Shown here one piece after another: positions 36,812-47,062 of a stretch of 64,000 nt of DNA; the first letter of the stretch is position 1; each line of letters starts with the position of its first letter. A program made the translations under genes and the position numbers. Source of the stretch: Chitinophagaceae bacterium (GTDB lineage Bacteria > Bacteroidota > Bacteroidia > Chitinophagales > UBA10324); NCBI GenBank assembly GCA_947474435.1, contig CANJII010000019.1:1-64000 (forward strand). The letters are read 5' to 3'. A model generated the notes under the pieces. It ran no database searches. It was given only the letters and a program-made list of their open reading frames with translations, and was not told where the DNA came from.

Positions 36812-39721
36812 ATGTTTTTTCTTGTAACGAAACAAATAACGGTAAAACGAGGGGTGTTTATTCATCCATTCTTATTTAACTTTTTATTTTTTCTTTTTTG
36901 GGTTGTTCCCGGTTATTCAATCAACAATAACCCGGGATTTGAAAATGCATTAACCGGATGGACAACCGTGGGAACGGGATGGTCTGCTACCACAATTTCA
37001 ACTAAATTAAGAACTGGATTATATGGTGCAAAACTCACTACTTCGGGTGTTACATTAAAAGAATTGTATAATGTTAACACCACGGTTACCGTTAATGATT
37101 TAATAAGCAAGTTCGTGACATTTGATATTTATGTGAAAGCAAGTTTGAATAATTCAATAATTAAACTTGGTTTTTACGATGTAACGGATGGTGTTGAAAT
37201 TCTACAAACAGGAAATTCAAGTGCAGGAACTTCGTCGTTTACAAAAATCTCATTTACTACTGTTGGACAAGTCGGGCATGTATATTATCCGGTAATTTAT
37301 GGTTCAAATAGTGTGGCAGGATCCATTTCAATTTATTTTGATGATGCTTCCATTTATTTATCAACTAATTTAGGTAACGATAACATTGAACCTGAAATAA
37401 CAACAGGGTTATTTGCAAATTGTACCGGAACAGTAATTAACTTAAATTTTAACCAGGGAACAGATGCGGAATCAGGGATTGATGGGGTATTAATTTTAAG
37501 AAAAAGCGGTATCATAACAGATACTCCGGCAGTTGTAAACCGGGTATATTATTCATCTACGAGTTCTATAGATGGGCCTACTACAGTTTCTGGTTGGACA
37601 GTAGTATATAATGATACACCACTGACTACATTTAATAACGATCCCGGAATAAATGGAAAATTCACTTACCTTATTTTTATGCGCGATGCTGCCATGAATT
37701 ATTCATTAAGTGAAAGCACCGGGAGAATTTTTGTAATTAATAATACATCTGCAAATTATATCTTGAGTCTAAATGCAATTATTGATGGATTGTATTTACC
37801 GTCAGGTTGTAATTTATTTATTAAACAAGGTGTTACATTAGAAATAAAGGATAATGCTGATATACATATTTACGGAGCCATTAACGACAGTGGTTCGCTT
37901 GTTAATTCACTGGGGGGGAGCGTTTCATTTGAAGATGGAAGCACTTATAAATATTGCAGAGATGGAAGTGTTTTAAGCCAGATTGTTAATGCAAATTGGA
38001 GTTCAAATTCAACCTGCATTATCTCTGGAATTATCAATACAACGCCAGCGGGCACAGGACAAACCTTTGGAAATTTTCAATGGTATTGCAATTCACAAAT
38101 AACAGATGTTGATCTTGATAACAATTTTTCTGTCAATGGTAATTTTACAATTACTCATTCAGGCACTGCAAATGTCTGGCTTAATGGCAATACTTATTTA
38201 AAAGGAAATTTAACAAGAACGGCAGGCACTTTAAATTACAGAAGTAATTCCAATGTTTTTTTTACAGGAACTTCACAACAAAATATTTCCATTGCAACTA
38301 CCTTTCATAAATTAACGATTCAAAATGCTGCCGGAGTGAAAATGACCAAAACCATTACTGTTGATTCAGTTCTTTATTTAAGCAATGGAATTCTCGATCA
38401 GAACGGATATACATTAAAAATAGCTGCTGGGGCCACGATTTCAAGAAGTGATGGAAGCCTCACCGCTAATCCAAATTTTCTTGGAATTTATAATCTTATT
38501 TATAATTCGGCTGTTACCACAAGTTATGAATTAACTGTTGCACAAACAAAATTGAATAACCTGACAATTAATTGCTCGGGTACTGTTGTTTTAGCAAAGC
38601 ATGCAAATGTTAACGGAACACTTTCTCTTTTAAGTGGAGTTATTTCAACCGGAATTTATGAGGTAAGAACTTTTAATTCCAATACCACAGCCATATCAGG
38701 ATACAGTGCAAGTTCATTTATTAATGGAACATTAAACAGAAATGTAACCACATCCGGCATTTATGATTTTCCTGTTGGTTCATCCGCCTTTTATGAATTA
38801 ATCAGTTTGCATTTGAATGGAACTTCGGGAATCAGTTCGGTACGCGGGCTTTTTTCTCAAACTAATCCCGGATCAGTCCCGGCAAATTTGGAAGTTAATT
38901 CTACACCGATTTTAGATTTATTGAATTATGGATATTGGACACTTACACCTAACGCAACTCTCACAGGCGGAACTTACGATGTTGTATGCAACATGAATGG
39001 GCAGTCAAACGGTCCGTCAACTGCATCGGATTACTGTGTGTTGAAAAGAGAAGACAATACTATGCCCTGGCAATCCTTGGGAACACACAATAACGGCACT
39101 CAGTCTATTTCAAACGGAACTGTTACAGCTGAGCGAGCATCGCTCAATACTTTTTCTGATTATGTTATTGGATTTGGAGGCGTATCACTTCCGGTTGAGT
39201 TGAGTTATTTCAAAGCTGAAAAAATAACTGAAAGTAAAGTTGCCTTAAAATGGAAAACAGAATCGGAAATAAACTGTGAATCATTTTCAGTTGAAAGAAG
39301 TACTGATGGAAAAAAATTCGAAGAAATAAATTCTATAGATGGCAATGGAACTACAACAATAAGTCATGCTTATTTCGTTTATGACAATGAACCATCACCT
39401 GGCGAAAACTATTACCGGTTGCATCAGAAAAATATGAATGGTACAGGCAGTTTCTCGCAACTGTGCATGGTAACTATTAATAAATCTGATTTAATTTTTT
39501 ATCCAAATCCTGTTAAAAGTGAAATGAATCTTAAACTTTCAGCACCAGGCAATACTGAAATTAAAATTTATAACCTTGAAGGTGCATTGATTTACTCAGA
39601 AATAATTTATGCTGAAACACCATCAGTTAAAGTAAACCTTTCAAATATTTTATCAGGCGATTATTTAATGAGTATAAAGCAAAAGGATTTCGTTAAGACA
39701 TTAAAATTCAGAAAGGAATAA
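36812..39721 (+). CDS. T9SS-secreted protein with CBM-like N-terminus
   Basis: 969-aa exported protein without recognised catalytic motif. After the signal peptide (about 1-36, ends VVPGYS) the sequence INNNPGFENALTGWTTVG starts a domain like the carbohydrate-binding CBM4/9 sandwich (residues about 38-190). Residues 195-320 resemble a fibronectin/Ig segment (FTYLIFMRDAAMN), and 330-720 are repetitive beta-rich sequence with DGS-type turns (VSFEDGSTYKYCRDGS), likely a beta-helix. About 800-885 is a common pre-sorting domain (ELSYFKAEKI, VALKWKTESEINCESF) and 895-969 a type A sorting domain (FYPNPVKSEMNLKL). It is divergent from the sulfatase with 187 bases between, suggesting shared regulation. 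Binding target is inferred only from fold resemblance. Confidence 0.8.
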   Translation: MFFLVTKQITVKRGVFIHPFLFNFLFFLFWVVPGYSINNNPGFENALTGWTTVGTGWSATTISTKLRTGLYGAKLTTSGVTLKELYNVNTTVTVNDLISKFVTFDIYVKASLNNSIIKLGFYDVTDGVEILQTGNSSAGTSSFTKISFTTVGQVGHVYYPVIYGSNSVAGSISIYFDDASIYLSTNLGNDNIEPEITTGLFANCTGTVINLNFNQGTDAESGIDGVLILRKSGIITDTPAVVNRVYYSSTSSIDGPTTVSGWTVVYNDTPLTTFNNDPGINGKFTYLIFMRDAAMNYSLSESTGRIFVINNTSANYILSLNAIIDGLYLPSGCNLFIKQGVTLEIKDNADIHIYGAINDSGSLVNSLGGSVSFEDGSTYKYCRDGSVLSQIVNANWSSNSTCIISGIINTTPAGTGQTFGNFQWYCNSQITDVDLDNNFSVNGNFTITHSGTANVWLNGNTYLKGNLTRTAGTLNYRSNSNVFFTGTSQQNISIATTFHKLTIQNAAGVKMTKTITVDSVLYLSNGILDQNGYTLKIAAGATISRSDGSLTANPNFLGIYNLIYNSAVTTSYELTVAQTKLNNLTINCSGTVVLAKHANVNGTLSLLSGVISTGIYEVRTFNSNTTAISGYSASSFINGTLNRNVTTSGIYDFPVGSSAFYELISLHLNGTSGISSVRGLFSQTNPGSVPANLEVNSTPILDLLNYGYWTLTPNATLTGGTYDVVCNMNGQSNGPSTASDYCVLKREDNTMPWQSLGTHNNGTQSISNGTVTAERASLNTFSDYVIGFGGVSLPVELSYFKAEKITESKVALKWKTESEINCESFSVERSTDGKKFEEINSIDGNGTTTISHAYFVYDNEPSPGENYYRLHQKNMNGTGSFSQLCMVTINKSDLIFYPNPVKSEMNLKLSAPGNTEIKIYNLEGALIYSEIIYAETPSVKVNLSNILSGDYLMSIKQKDFVKTLKFRKE

Positions 39722-39768
39722 ATAAATTATTCAAAAAAATATACTGAAGGATAAGTTTTAATCAGGTC

Positions 39769-41529
39769 TTATTTCTGCACCACCAATTTCTGCTGTACCA
39801 TTTTCCCATCTTCTGTTTTTAACACACAGAAATAAATGCCGGATGGAATATTGGTGATTGAAATATTTTTTGTTGAAGTGTTTTTCTCTAAAATTATTTC
39901 TTCTTCCATCTGACCTAAGAGATTATAAATGAAAAATGAAACGGCATTCTTATAATTCAGAATTAGTTCGTTGGAAGCCGGGTTGGGATAAACCTGAAAA
40001 TCACTATCCCCTTTATTTACATTAACAATACCAGAGCAGGGAGTATTAGTAACCACAATCGTATCGGCGCTTGTGCATCCATTTGCATCTGTTACAGTCA
40101 CAAAAAAATTGTTGGCGGTTAGCGGTAGTGTGTCACCATTTACTTGCAGGGATTGTGAGGTGTTTCCGTTATTCCATAAATAACCAGTGTAACCGCTACC
40201 GGCATCGAGTATTAAAAATTTATTATCGCAAATGGTAGTATCGTTTCCAAGATCAACCGGAATGATTATATGAAAATTAACAGTAACATCATCGATGTCC
40301 GAACAACCGTTTGCATCTGTAACAGTTACGGTGTAAGTAGTGGAAATAGTTGGAGTCGCAACAGGGTTTGCAGTGGTTGCAACATCCAACCCTGTAGTTG
40401 GCGACCAGGAGTACACTGTTCCGCCCGAAGCGAGCAACCCGACAGATGAACCATCGCAAATAGCAGTATCACTTCCGGCATTAGCATTCGGCAAATTAAA
40501 AACTGTTACAGTTTGTGAAGAGGAATTACTTCCCGAAGCATTCGACACATTAAGTGTTATCGTGTAAATTCCGGGAGCACTGTAACAAATACTACCTGGA
40601 TTTTGAGAAGAAGAAGTTGCAGGATTTCCTCCCGTAAAAGTCCAGTCAAATGCAGTGGGTGTATTGGTGCTCTGATCAGTAAAGGTGATGCAACTACCGG
40701 GACAAATTGAATTATCAGATATAGTGAATTGCGAAAGAGGAGCACTGCCTGCACCAACCGGCGACCAAATGTATGTTGTTCCTGAAACAGGATAATCTGT
40801 ACCTGCTACAAAGGGAAAAGGATTGACATTAAGGTAAGGCATTGCTTGTGCATTGGTGGTTGCAGGAATAGAACCATCCCATGTTCCACCCTTTCGTGCA
40901 TTGTAATCAGTGCTGTTGGTTCCGCGCAATCCAACCTGCGGAGTGGTGGAAGTAGAAATTAAACTGGTGAAAGAACCATACACCGCCTGAATGATATTGG
41001 AAGTTTCATGCAATCTTAACTGAAAATTTATCAGTTGTGTGGGCGAGGTTTGAGAATACTCGGTAAAGTTCTCCCATTGAATAATAAAAACGCGGTTGGG
41101 TGCAGTACCCGTTGTAGTATATTGAACATTGGAGGTGCTTGTGCCACTCAAGTCGGCGCTGAATGGTGCAATGACACAAGTAGAAACCGGACCGAATGGA
41201 TTAAAATCAAATGCAAGTGGCGCGGCTCCTTGGTTAGTGGAGGTTCCACTGCATATCCAGCCGTTTGGCGAAATGGAAATGGCGGCAGTTGAGATATTTA
41301 TGGAGGCAGATGTTCCGTAATAATTAAAAGGAAACGGAATACTGTTAGCAGCAATCTGTCCCGGGTTATCATCCACCCCAGCACCTGCTAATGCAGGAAC
41401 AGAAGTTCCGGTTATAGCAGTATAAGTTCCTGGAGTTTGTGAAAACAAATAGTTTGTACTCACCTGGGCGAATGCATTATTGTTTGTGAGAATCAAAAAA
41501 ATAATTGCAGAAAGAAAAAATTTATTCAT
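39769..41529 (-). CDS. T9SS-secreted protein with PKD-like domains
   Basis: 586-aa exported protein. Signal peptide 1-21 (ends NNAFA). Residues about 22-255 form a beta-rich module (PFPFNYYGTSASINIS, SPNGWICSG, APNRVFIIQWENF, LHETSNIIQAVYG, QVGLRGTNSTDY), which resembles the N-terminal module of the type B protein at 51176-54967. Residues 265-345 are a PKD domain (ITFTDQSTNTPTAFDWTFTGG, YTITLNVSNASG), followed by two short Ig-like units (residues about 345-500). The type A sorting domain begins near 510 (FQVYPNPASNELILNY) and ends KLVVQK. No catalytic residues were recognised; adhesion or surface display is the likeliest role. Confidence 0.82.
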   Translation of the reverse strand: MNKFFLSAIIFLILTNNNAFAQVSTNYLFSQTPGTYTAITGTSVPALAGAGVDDNPGQIAANSIPFPFNYYGTSASINISTAAISISPNGWICSGTSTNQGAAPLAFDFNPFGPVSTCVIAPFSADLSGTSTSNVQYTTTGTAPNRVFIIQWENFTEYSQTSPTQLINFQLRLHETSNIIQAVYGSFTSLISTSTTPQVGLRGTNSTDYNARKGGTWDGSIPATTNAQAMPYLNVNPFPFVAGTDYPVSGTTYIWSPVGAGSAPLSQFTISDNSICPGSCITFTDQSTNTPTAFDWTFTGGNPATSSSQNPGSICYSAPGIYTITLNVSNASGSNSSSQTVTVFNLPNANAGSDTAICDGSSVGLLASGGTVYSWSPTTGLDVATTANPVATPTISTTYTVTVTDANGCSDIDDVTVNFHIIIPVDLGNDTTICDNKFLILDAGSGYTGYLWNNGNTSQSLQVNGDTLPLTANNFFVTVTDANGCTSADTIVVTNTPCSGIVNVNKGDSDFQVYPNPASNELILNYKNAVSFFIYNLLGQMEEEIILEKNTSTKNISITNIPSGIYFCVLKTEDGKMVQQKLVVQK

Positions 41530-41595
41530 AGAATAATTTTTTGTTGTATGGTTTTAAAAATAAGAAACTAAAATACTATCAACACAATGAGGAAA

Positions 41596-43680
41596 TTAAA
41601 GTCCATTCGCTTCCGCAATCAGCTCAGCAATATCCTTCACTTTAATTTTCTCTTCCTGATTTTTTTGTTTCAATCCATCATCAATCATAGTCATGCAGAA
41701 CGGGCACCCCACTGCAACTACACTTGCACCTGTTTCCATAATCTGTTCGGCGCGTTCGGTGCTTATTCTTTTTGTTCCGTTTTCTTCTTCTTTAAAAACC
41801 TGCGCTCCTCCGCCACCGCAACACAAACCATTGGTCTTGCATTTTTTCATTTCGCGCAATTCCACTTTCAACGATTCAATTACCACACGCGGTGCTTCAT
41901 ACACATCATTCGCACGACCGAGATAACAAGAGTCGTGGTAGGTAATTGCAGTTCCAATAAGAGAATTATTTTCCTTCATCACCAATCTTCCGTCTTCTAA
42001 TAATTTTTGTAAGAATGCGGAATGATGCAACACTTCATAATTGCCACCAAGCGCCGGATATTCATTTTTAATATTATTGAAACAATGCGGACAAGCGGTC
42101 ACAATATTTTTTACCGAATAATTATTTAATGTAGTAATGTTCTGCATGGCCTGCATCTGCGCCAGAAACTCATTGCCCGCACGCTTAGCCGGATCACCGG
42201 TACATGTTTCTTCTAAACCAAGTACTGCAAATTTCACTTTCGCTTCATTCAGAATTTTTGCGAACGATCGAACAACACTTTTATATCTATCGTCAAAACT
42301 TCCTGCGCAACCAATCCAGAAAACAACTTCGGGTTGTTCGCCACGCGCAACTAAATCAGCCATTACCGGAATATCCAAACCATCAGCCCAATTGAATCTG
42401 TCGGATGGAGAAAATTTCCAAGGCGCACCGTTGTTTTCGATGTTGCTCATCATATCTGTGAGTTCACTAGGCAATTTTGATTCTTCCATTACTAAGTTGC
42501 GGCGCAAGTCAGTGATGATGCTTAATGGGTCAATCAATACCGGGCATTCTTCCACACATGCATTGCAACTGGTACATGCCCACAGTTCTTCTTCGGTAAT
42601 ATAATTTCCGAGTAAAGATTTTCCATCTGTAAAATCAATTCCGTGCTTGTCATTGTTTCTTCCAACCTCTTCTAACCGGTCGCGTGTGTCCATCATAATT
42701 TTTCGCGGCGATAAAAGTTTTCCGGTGATGTTCGCAGGGCATGCAGATGTGCATCGTCCACATTCGGTACACGAATAAGCATCCATCAATTGCTTCCAGT
42801 TCAAATCCATTACATCCTTTGCTCCAAACTTTCCTGGATTATTTTCAGGTGTTACAACAGCATTCGGATCCAACATCAGTTTAACTTCATTGGTTACAGA
42901 TGAAAGTGAAGTGAATTCGCCCTTCGCGGTAAGTTTTGCATACCACACATTCGGAAAAGCGAGCAGTATGTGAAAATGTTTTGACCAGATGATGTAGTTC
43001 AGAAAAAAGAAAACACCAATAATGTGCCCCCACCAGCAGAAGCGCTCAATTATTACTAATGTACTATCGGAAAATCCATTCAGGTATGAAAATAAAAACT
43101 CACTCACCGGAAACAAGCCTGCTGAAAAATAATGTTCGCTTCCGCGTGATTGCAAAATGCTGTCAGCAGCATTCATCTTCAGAAACAAACTCATCAAAAT
43201 AATTTCGGTACAAAGAATAATGGTTGCATCGGTGCGTGGCCACTTGGTCATCTCCTTATTCCAGAATCTTGGTATGCGGGCAATGTATCTTCTTCCTAAA
43301 AAAATAACACAACCAACTAAAACTAAAATAGCCAGCACTTCAAACGATGCAATAATAAAATTGTAGAAAGCGGCCGGAACATATTGGGCGAGTATGCGGT
43401 GTGTGCCGAAAATTCCATCGCTTACAATTTCTAATAATTCAATATTGATGATGATGAATCCTGCATACACCACAAAGTGCAACAGCGCAGGTAACGGGCG
43501 TTTAAACATTTTCTTTTGCCCGAATGCAACTAATATCATTTGCTTCCACCGATCGCCTTTGCGGTCGTTTATTTTTATATCTCTTCCTAACTTTATGTTG
43601 CGAATTACTTTGCGCACATTGATGGTGAACATGGTCACAGCAGCAATGAATAGGAGAGCGAATATCAGTTGTGAAATCAT
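41596..43680 (-). CDS. Membrane-anchored Fe-S oxidoreductase (HdrD/GlpC-like, two CCG domains)
   Basis: 694-aa electron-transfer protein. Residues 1-240 hold five or six hydrophobic helices, similar to the cytochrome b-type (NarI-like) anchor of this group. Two [4Fe-4S] ferredoxin motifs follow, CTECGRCTSACPAN (around 303) and CTSCNACVEECPV (around 372). Then come two CCG domains, with IGCAGSFDDRY...ACPHCFNN and HDSCYLGRAN...CCGGGGAQ...GCPFCMTM, which in heterodisulfide reductase bind an unusual cluster. Such proteins pass electrons between the quinone pool and a soluble dehydrogenase. No partner subunit is adjacent, so the electron donor is unknown. The start is the ATG at 43680. The following 230 bases upstream are a gene-free divergent promoter region. 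Confidence 0.88.
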   Translation of the reverse strand: MISQLIFALLFIAAVTMFTINVRKVIRNIKLGRDIKINDRKGDRWKQMILVAFGQKKMFKRPLPALLHFVVYAGFIIINIELLEIVSDGIFGTHRILAQYVPAAFYNFIIASFEVLAILVLVGCVIFLGRRYIARIPRFWNKEMTKWPRTDATIILCTEIILMSLFLKMNAADSILQSRGSEHYFSAGLFPVSEFLFSYLNGFSDSTLVIIERFCWWGHIIGVFFFLNYIIWSKHFHILLAFPNVWYAKLTAKGEFTSLSSVTNEVKLMLDPNAVVTPENNPGKFGAKDVMDLNWKQLMDAYSCTECGRCTSACPANITGKLLSPRKIMMDTRDRLEEVGRNNDKHGIDFTDGKSLLGNYITEEELWACTSCNACVEECPVLIDPLSIITDLRRNLVMEESKLPSELTDMMSNIENNGAPWKFSPSDRFNWADGLDIPVMADLVARGEQPEVVFWIGCAGSFDDRYKSVVRSFAKILNEAKVKFAVLGLEETCTGDPAKRAGNEFLAQMQAMQNITTLNNYSVKNIVTACPHCFNNIKNEYPALGGNYEVLHHSAFLQKLLEDGRLVMKENNSLIGTAITYHDSCYLGRANDVYEAPRVVIESLKVELREMKKCKTNGLCCGGGGAQVFKEEENGTKRISTERAEQIMETGASVVAVGCPFCMTMIDDGLKQKNQEEKIKVKDIAELIAEANGL

Positions 43681-43912
43681 TCAGGAAAAATTTACCGTGC
43701 GAAACTAAAAGGAGAATGGAATAGTATAGCGAAAATTTTAACGGAAGGAAATTTATTTTTTCTATTTGAAAATTCTATAATGTTCTTACAGGTTTAAAAT
43801 CGATTCTGTTATATTCAATTAGTCATTTAAATAAGTTTCTGTTTGCAACTATTGTAAATTGCATCGTAAGGAAACCTAATTTTATTTCAGAAAAATTTTC
43901 AAATCAAAACAA

Positions 43913-46477
43913 ATGGTAAAAAGATTTTTACGCTCCAGTGGTTTAATCTTTGTTGTCACACTGAGCTTGTCGAAGTGCTTTGCGCAGGAAACGGCAACAA
44001 TGAATCTAACTCTTCGCGCTTATGTGAATGAAAATTCAAACAGTACCGAACAATTACAACTTTTGGTGAAGGGAAATGAAACTGCAATTCAAACAGCGGT
44101 AAAAAATTTAGGAGGCCAATTCAAATATGCTGTTCAAAATATTTCGGCTGTAACACTGTCGGTTAATAAAATTTATCAATTGGCTCAAACATCTGGAATA
44201 ATAAGAATAGAAGGCCGGCATGGTATCGGAAATATATTAGATGATCAAACAGATATTCATGCAAACATTAACCCTGTAAAACTGGGGCAGGCACCGCTGC
44301 CGCAGGCGTATGACGGTAGTGGAATTGTGATTGGCATTATTGATTCTGAAATTGATATTACTCATCCTGATTTTATTGATGCAGGTGGAAACTCACGGAT
44401 AAAATACTTATGGTCTCAAATTGATACCAGCGGAGGAATAACACCGAGTTACGGTTATGGACAAGAATGGGATTCTGTTGCTATTAATGCGGGTGCAGGT
44501 TACATTCCAACAACTGCTTACTTTGGTCATGGGTCAATAGTAACCGGTGTGGCATGCGGCAACCCGGTAACACAACATCAATATGAAGGCGTGGCACCAA
44601 AAGCCGATATTGTTTTTGTAGCCATTGACATGGGTGCAGATTTTTTAAATAACATGGTTGATGCAACAGAATATATTTATGCTAAAGCTGCTCTGCTTGG
44701 AAAACCTTGTGTTATAAATGCAAGTGTTGGAACCTACAATGGCTCACATGATGGATTGGATTTACCCGCACAAACAATAAATAATTTAATTGCTCAAACA
44801 AATGGCAGAAGTTTTATTGCTGCCGCAGGTAACACCGGAAACAGAACATTTCATTTGCAATATGCTGCAGAAACAGATTCAGCTTTCACCTGGTTTAAAG
44901 TTGATCCCGCCACACAAACGGTAGTTTATGAATTATGGGCTTTTAAAAGTCAATTTGATAATCTGCAATTCGCACTTGGAGCCGATTTAGTTAGTCCATA
45001 CACATACATTGGTCGAACAAACTATTACAACATTCTTACTGATTTCAATTTTGTTGCAAACTATGCACAACTGATAGATACTTTAAAAACATGGTCGGGC
45101 CAAGTAATATCAACCATAAATATTCAAGCTGAAATTCTGGATACCACTTATCATTTATTAATTGAAATAAATACTAACAACACTGCAAATTATTATAGGT
45201 TAATATCAAAAGGTGTTGGACAGTTTGATATATGGAGCCAGTACAACATTACAGGAACAAGTGACATGTTAAAACCTGTACAGCTGCCACCTGTTTCTTC
45301 TTATCCCGATGTTGCACGCTATCGCGCACCTGATCAATTGCAAACCATAGTCAGTAGTTTTCAATGCAGTGATAATGTAATTACTGTTGCCAATTTCAAT
45401 AACAGAAATACATGGACTGATGTTAATGGAAACACTCAAACCACCACTGATACAGTTGGGGGAAGAGGAATAACAAGCAGCATTGGCCCTACTCGAGACG
45501 GAAGAATGAAACCTGATATTTCAGCTCCTGGAAATAATACTTTTGGAGCAGGATTGCTTTCTGTTATGCCTTCGTTCATAGCTAACAACCCTCAAAAAGT
45601 TGGCGTTGGCGGCCAGCATTTATTAGATGGTGGAACAAGCATGGCATCTCCGGTTGTGGCCGGAATAGTTGCTCTTTACTTGCAACGATATCCATTACTC
45701 TCTTGCACCGAAATAAAAACTGCAGTAATTGCTTCTGCTATTACCGATTCGTTTACAACAGCAATTGTTCCGAATATTAAATGGGGTTTTGGAAAAATTG
45801 ATGCTTTTAAATTATTAGACACGCTCATTAATTCATCGAATTGTCAACCAACTTCTAGTAATTTATCTCAGCAGATTTGTGAAGGCGACACTGTGAATTT
45901 TGGTGGTGCATCATTAACCGGTTCAGGAATTTATGTGGACACTTTGCAAAATGTTGGTGGTTGTGATTCCGTTCTGATATTAACGCTTGATGTTGATTCG
46001 ATAGATGTCTCTGTAGCAGTTACAACCGGATCTTCATCAATCGGGGCCACTTCAACAGAGCCAAATATTACTTATCAATGGTTCAACTGCGATAGCAGTT
46101 CAATTATTTCAGGGGCTACTAATTCTTCTTACACACCTTCAGTTTCCGGTAATTACGCTGTGATTATCACTGATTCTACAGGATGTAGTAAAATGTCGAT
46201 CTGTATTTTTGCAACACCCGATGGAATTGAAGGGATAAATAATTTTAGCTGGATAATTTATCCAAATCCAGTGAGCAATAACCTGATAATTGAAAGTTTG
46301 CAGTTGACTGGGAATGTAATTTCAGTAACAGATGTTCTTGGGAAAGAATTATTACATGAAACAATTGATCAGAACTCAGAACTGATAAACCTGAAATCAT
46401 TCGCCTCTGGAATTTACTATTGCATACTTAAGAACGGAAAAACTATTTTGGCGGTCAGAAAGTTTGTGAAATTATAA
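43913..46477 (+). CDS. T9SS-secreted subtilisin-like serine protease (S8)
   Basis: 854-aa exported protease. Signal peptide 1-25 (about MVKRFLRSS...CFAQ), part of which is encoded by a palindromic repeat (see 43955-43978). Residues about 30-120 look like a propeptide. The catalytic triad can be read as Asp144 (VIGIIDSEIDITHPD), His206 (FGHGSIVTGVA, where GHG replaces the usual HGTHVAG) and Ser576 (GGTSMASPVVAG). The oxyanion Asn is likely in AAAGNTGNRT. The long interval between His and Ser suggests inserted domains. From about 650 a CEGDTVNFGG...GCDSVLILTLDVD module and an Ig-like segment precede a type A sorting domain (IYPNPVSNNLIIE). The stop directly abuts the phosphoribosyltransferase start. 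Confidence 0.9.
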   Translation: MVKRFLRSSGLIFVVTLSLSKCFAQETATMNLTLRAYVNENSNSTEQLQLLVKGNETAIQTAVKNLGGQFKYAVQNISAVTLSVNKIYQLAQTSGIIRIEGRHGIGNILDDQTDIHANINPVKLGQAPLPQAYDGSGIVIGIIDSEIDITHPDFIDAGGNSRIKYLWSQIDTSGGITPSYGYGQEWDSVAINAGAGYIPTTAYFGHGSIVTGVACGNPVTQHQYEGVAPKADIVFVAIDMGADFLNNMVDATEYIYAKAALLGKPCVINASVGTYNGSHDGLDLPAQTINNLIAQTNGRSFIAAAGNTGNRTFHLQYAAETDSAFTWFKVDPATQTVVYELWAFKSQFDNLQFALGADLVSPYTYIGRTNYYNILTDFNFVANYAQLIDTLKTWSGQVISTINIQAEILDTTYHLLIEINTNNTANYYRLISKGVGQFDIWSQYNITGTSDMLKPVQLPPVSSYPDVARYRAPDQLQTIVSSFQCSDNVITVANFNNRNTWTDVNGNTQTTTDTVGGRGITSSIGPTRDGRMKPDISAPGNNTFGAGLLSVMPSFIANNPQKVGVGGQHLLDGGTSMASPVVAGIVALYLQRYPLLSCTEIKTAVIASAITDSFTTAIVPNIKWGFGKIDAFKLLDTLINSSNCQPTSSNLSQQICEGDTVNFGGASLTGSGIYVDTLQNVGGCDSVLILTLDVDSIDVSVAVTTGSSSIGATSTEPNITYQWFNCDSSSIISGATNSSYTPSVSGNYAVIITDSTGCSKMSICIFATPDGIEGINNFSWIIYPNPVSNNLIIESLQLTGNVISVTDVLGKELLHETIDQNSELINLKSFASGIYYCILKNGKTILAVRKFVKL
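43955..43978 (+). repeat. Palindromic dispersed repeat inside the subtilase signal peptide
   Basis: 24 bases beginning GTCACACTGAGC and ending CGAAGTGC with CACT/AGTG arms, matching a short dispersed repeat I know from many Bacteroidota genomes. Here it is read in frame as VTLSLSKC, residues 15-22 of the protease. Confidence 0.65.
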
Positions 46478-46981
46478 ATGGATAAAAACCGCACGCTACT
46501 GCTCTCTGCTTCTGATATTAAGAAAAAGATTGAGCGAATCAGTTACGAGATTTTAGAAAACTGCGACGAACAGGATGGAATTATTCTTGCCGGAATAAAA
46601 GAAAGCGGATATAAACTCGCCGAGAAATTATCAAAGCAGTTGAAAAAATTTTCAGTCATTGCAGTTCGTCTGTGTTCCATTTCTATTGACAAATCAAACC
46701 CCACCCAAAGCAAAATTGTCTGTAGTATTCCTGTTGAAGAATTCAGAAATAAAACTGTGATTATTGTGGATGATGTAGCGCACACTGGCCGAACTTTATT
46801 TTATGCCATGAAACCATTGATGGATGTTGAACCAAAACAAGTACAAGTGATGGTGCTCATTGATCGCAAGCACAAGCAATTTCCGATAGTTGCAGATTAT
46901 GTTGGCTTGTTACTTTCAACTAATATGCAGGAGCATGTAACTGTTGAATTGGAAGAAGTGGAAGCAGTTTATGTCAGCTAA
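46478..46981 (+). CDS. PyrR-like phosphoribosyltransferase
   Basis: 167-aa cytoplasmic type I phosphoribosyltransferase fold. The PRPP-binding motif is VIIVDDVAHTGRTLFYAM, and the later VMVLIDRKHKQFPIVADYVGLLLST closely resembles the PyrR signature (DRxHRxFPxxADYVG). PyrR senses UMP and regulates pyrimidine genes in Gram-positive bacteria and has weak uracil phosphoribosyltransferase activity; in Bacteroidota its role is uncertain. The ATG lies immediately after the subtilase stop, so the two share a transcript even though they have unrelated functions. No pyrimidine gene or attenuator-like structure was seen nearby. An uracil/hypoxanthine phosphoribosyltransferase is an alternative. Confidence 0.8.
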   Translation: MDKNRTLLLSASDIKKKIERISYEILENCDEQDGIILAGIKESGYKLAEKLSKQLKKFSVIAVRLCSISIDKSNPTQSKIVCSIPVEEFRNKTVIIVDDVAHTGRTLFYAMKPLMDVEPKQVQVMVLIDRKHKQFPIVADYVGLLLSTNMQEHVTVELEEVEAVYVS

Positions 46982-47062
46982 GAAAACGAAAGTAGTTATC
47001 GGTTATCTGGTAATTGATACTACTTATAACATTTAACTTTTAACAAATAACTAAAAACAGCA

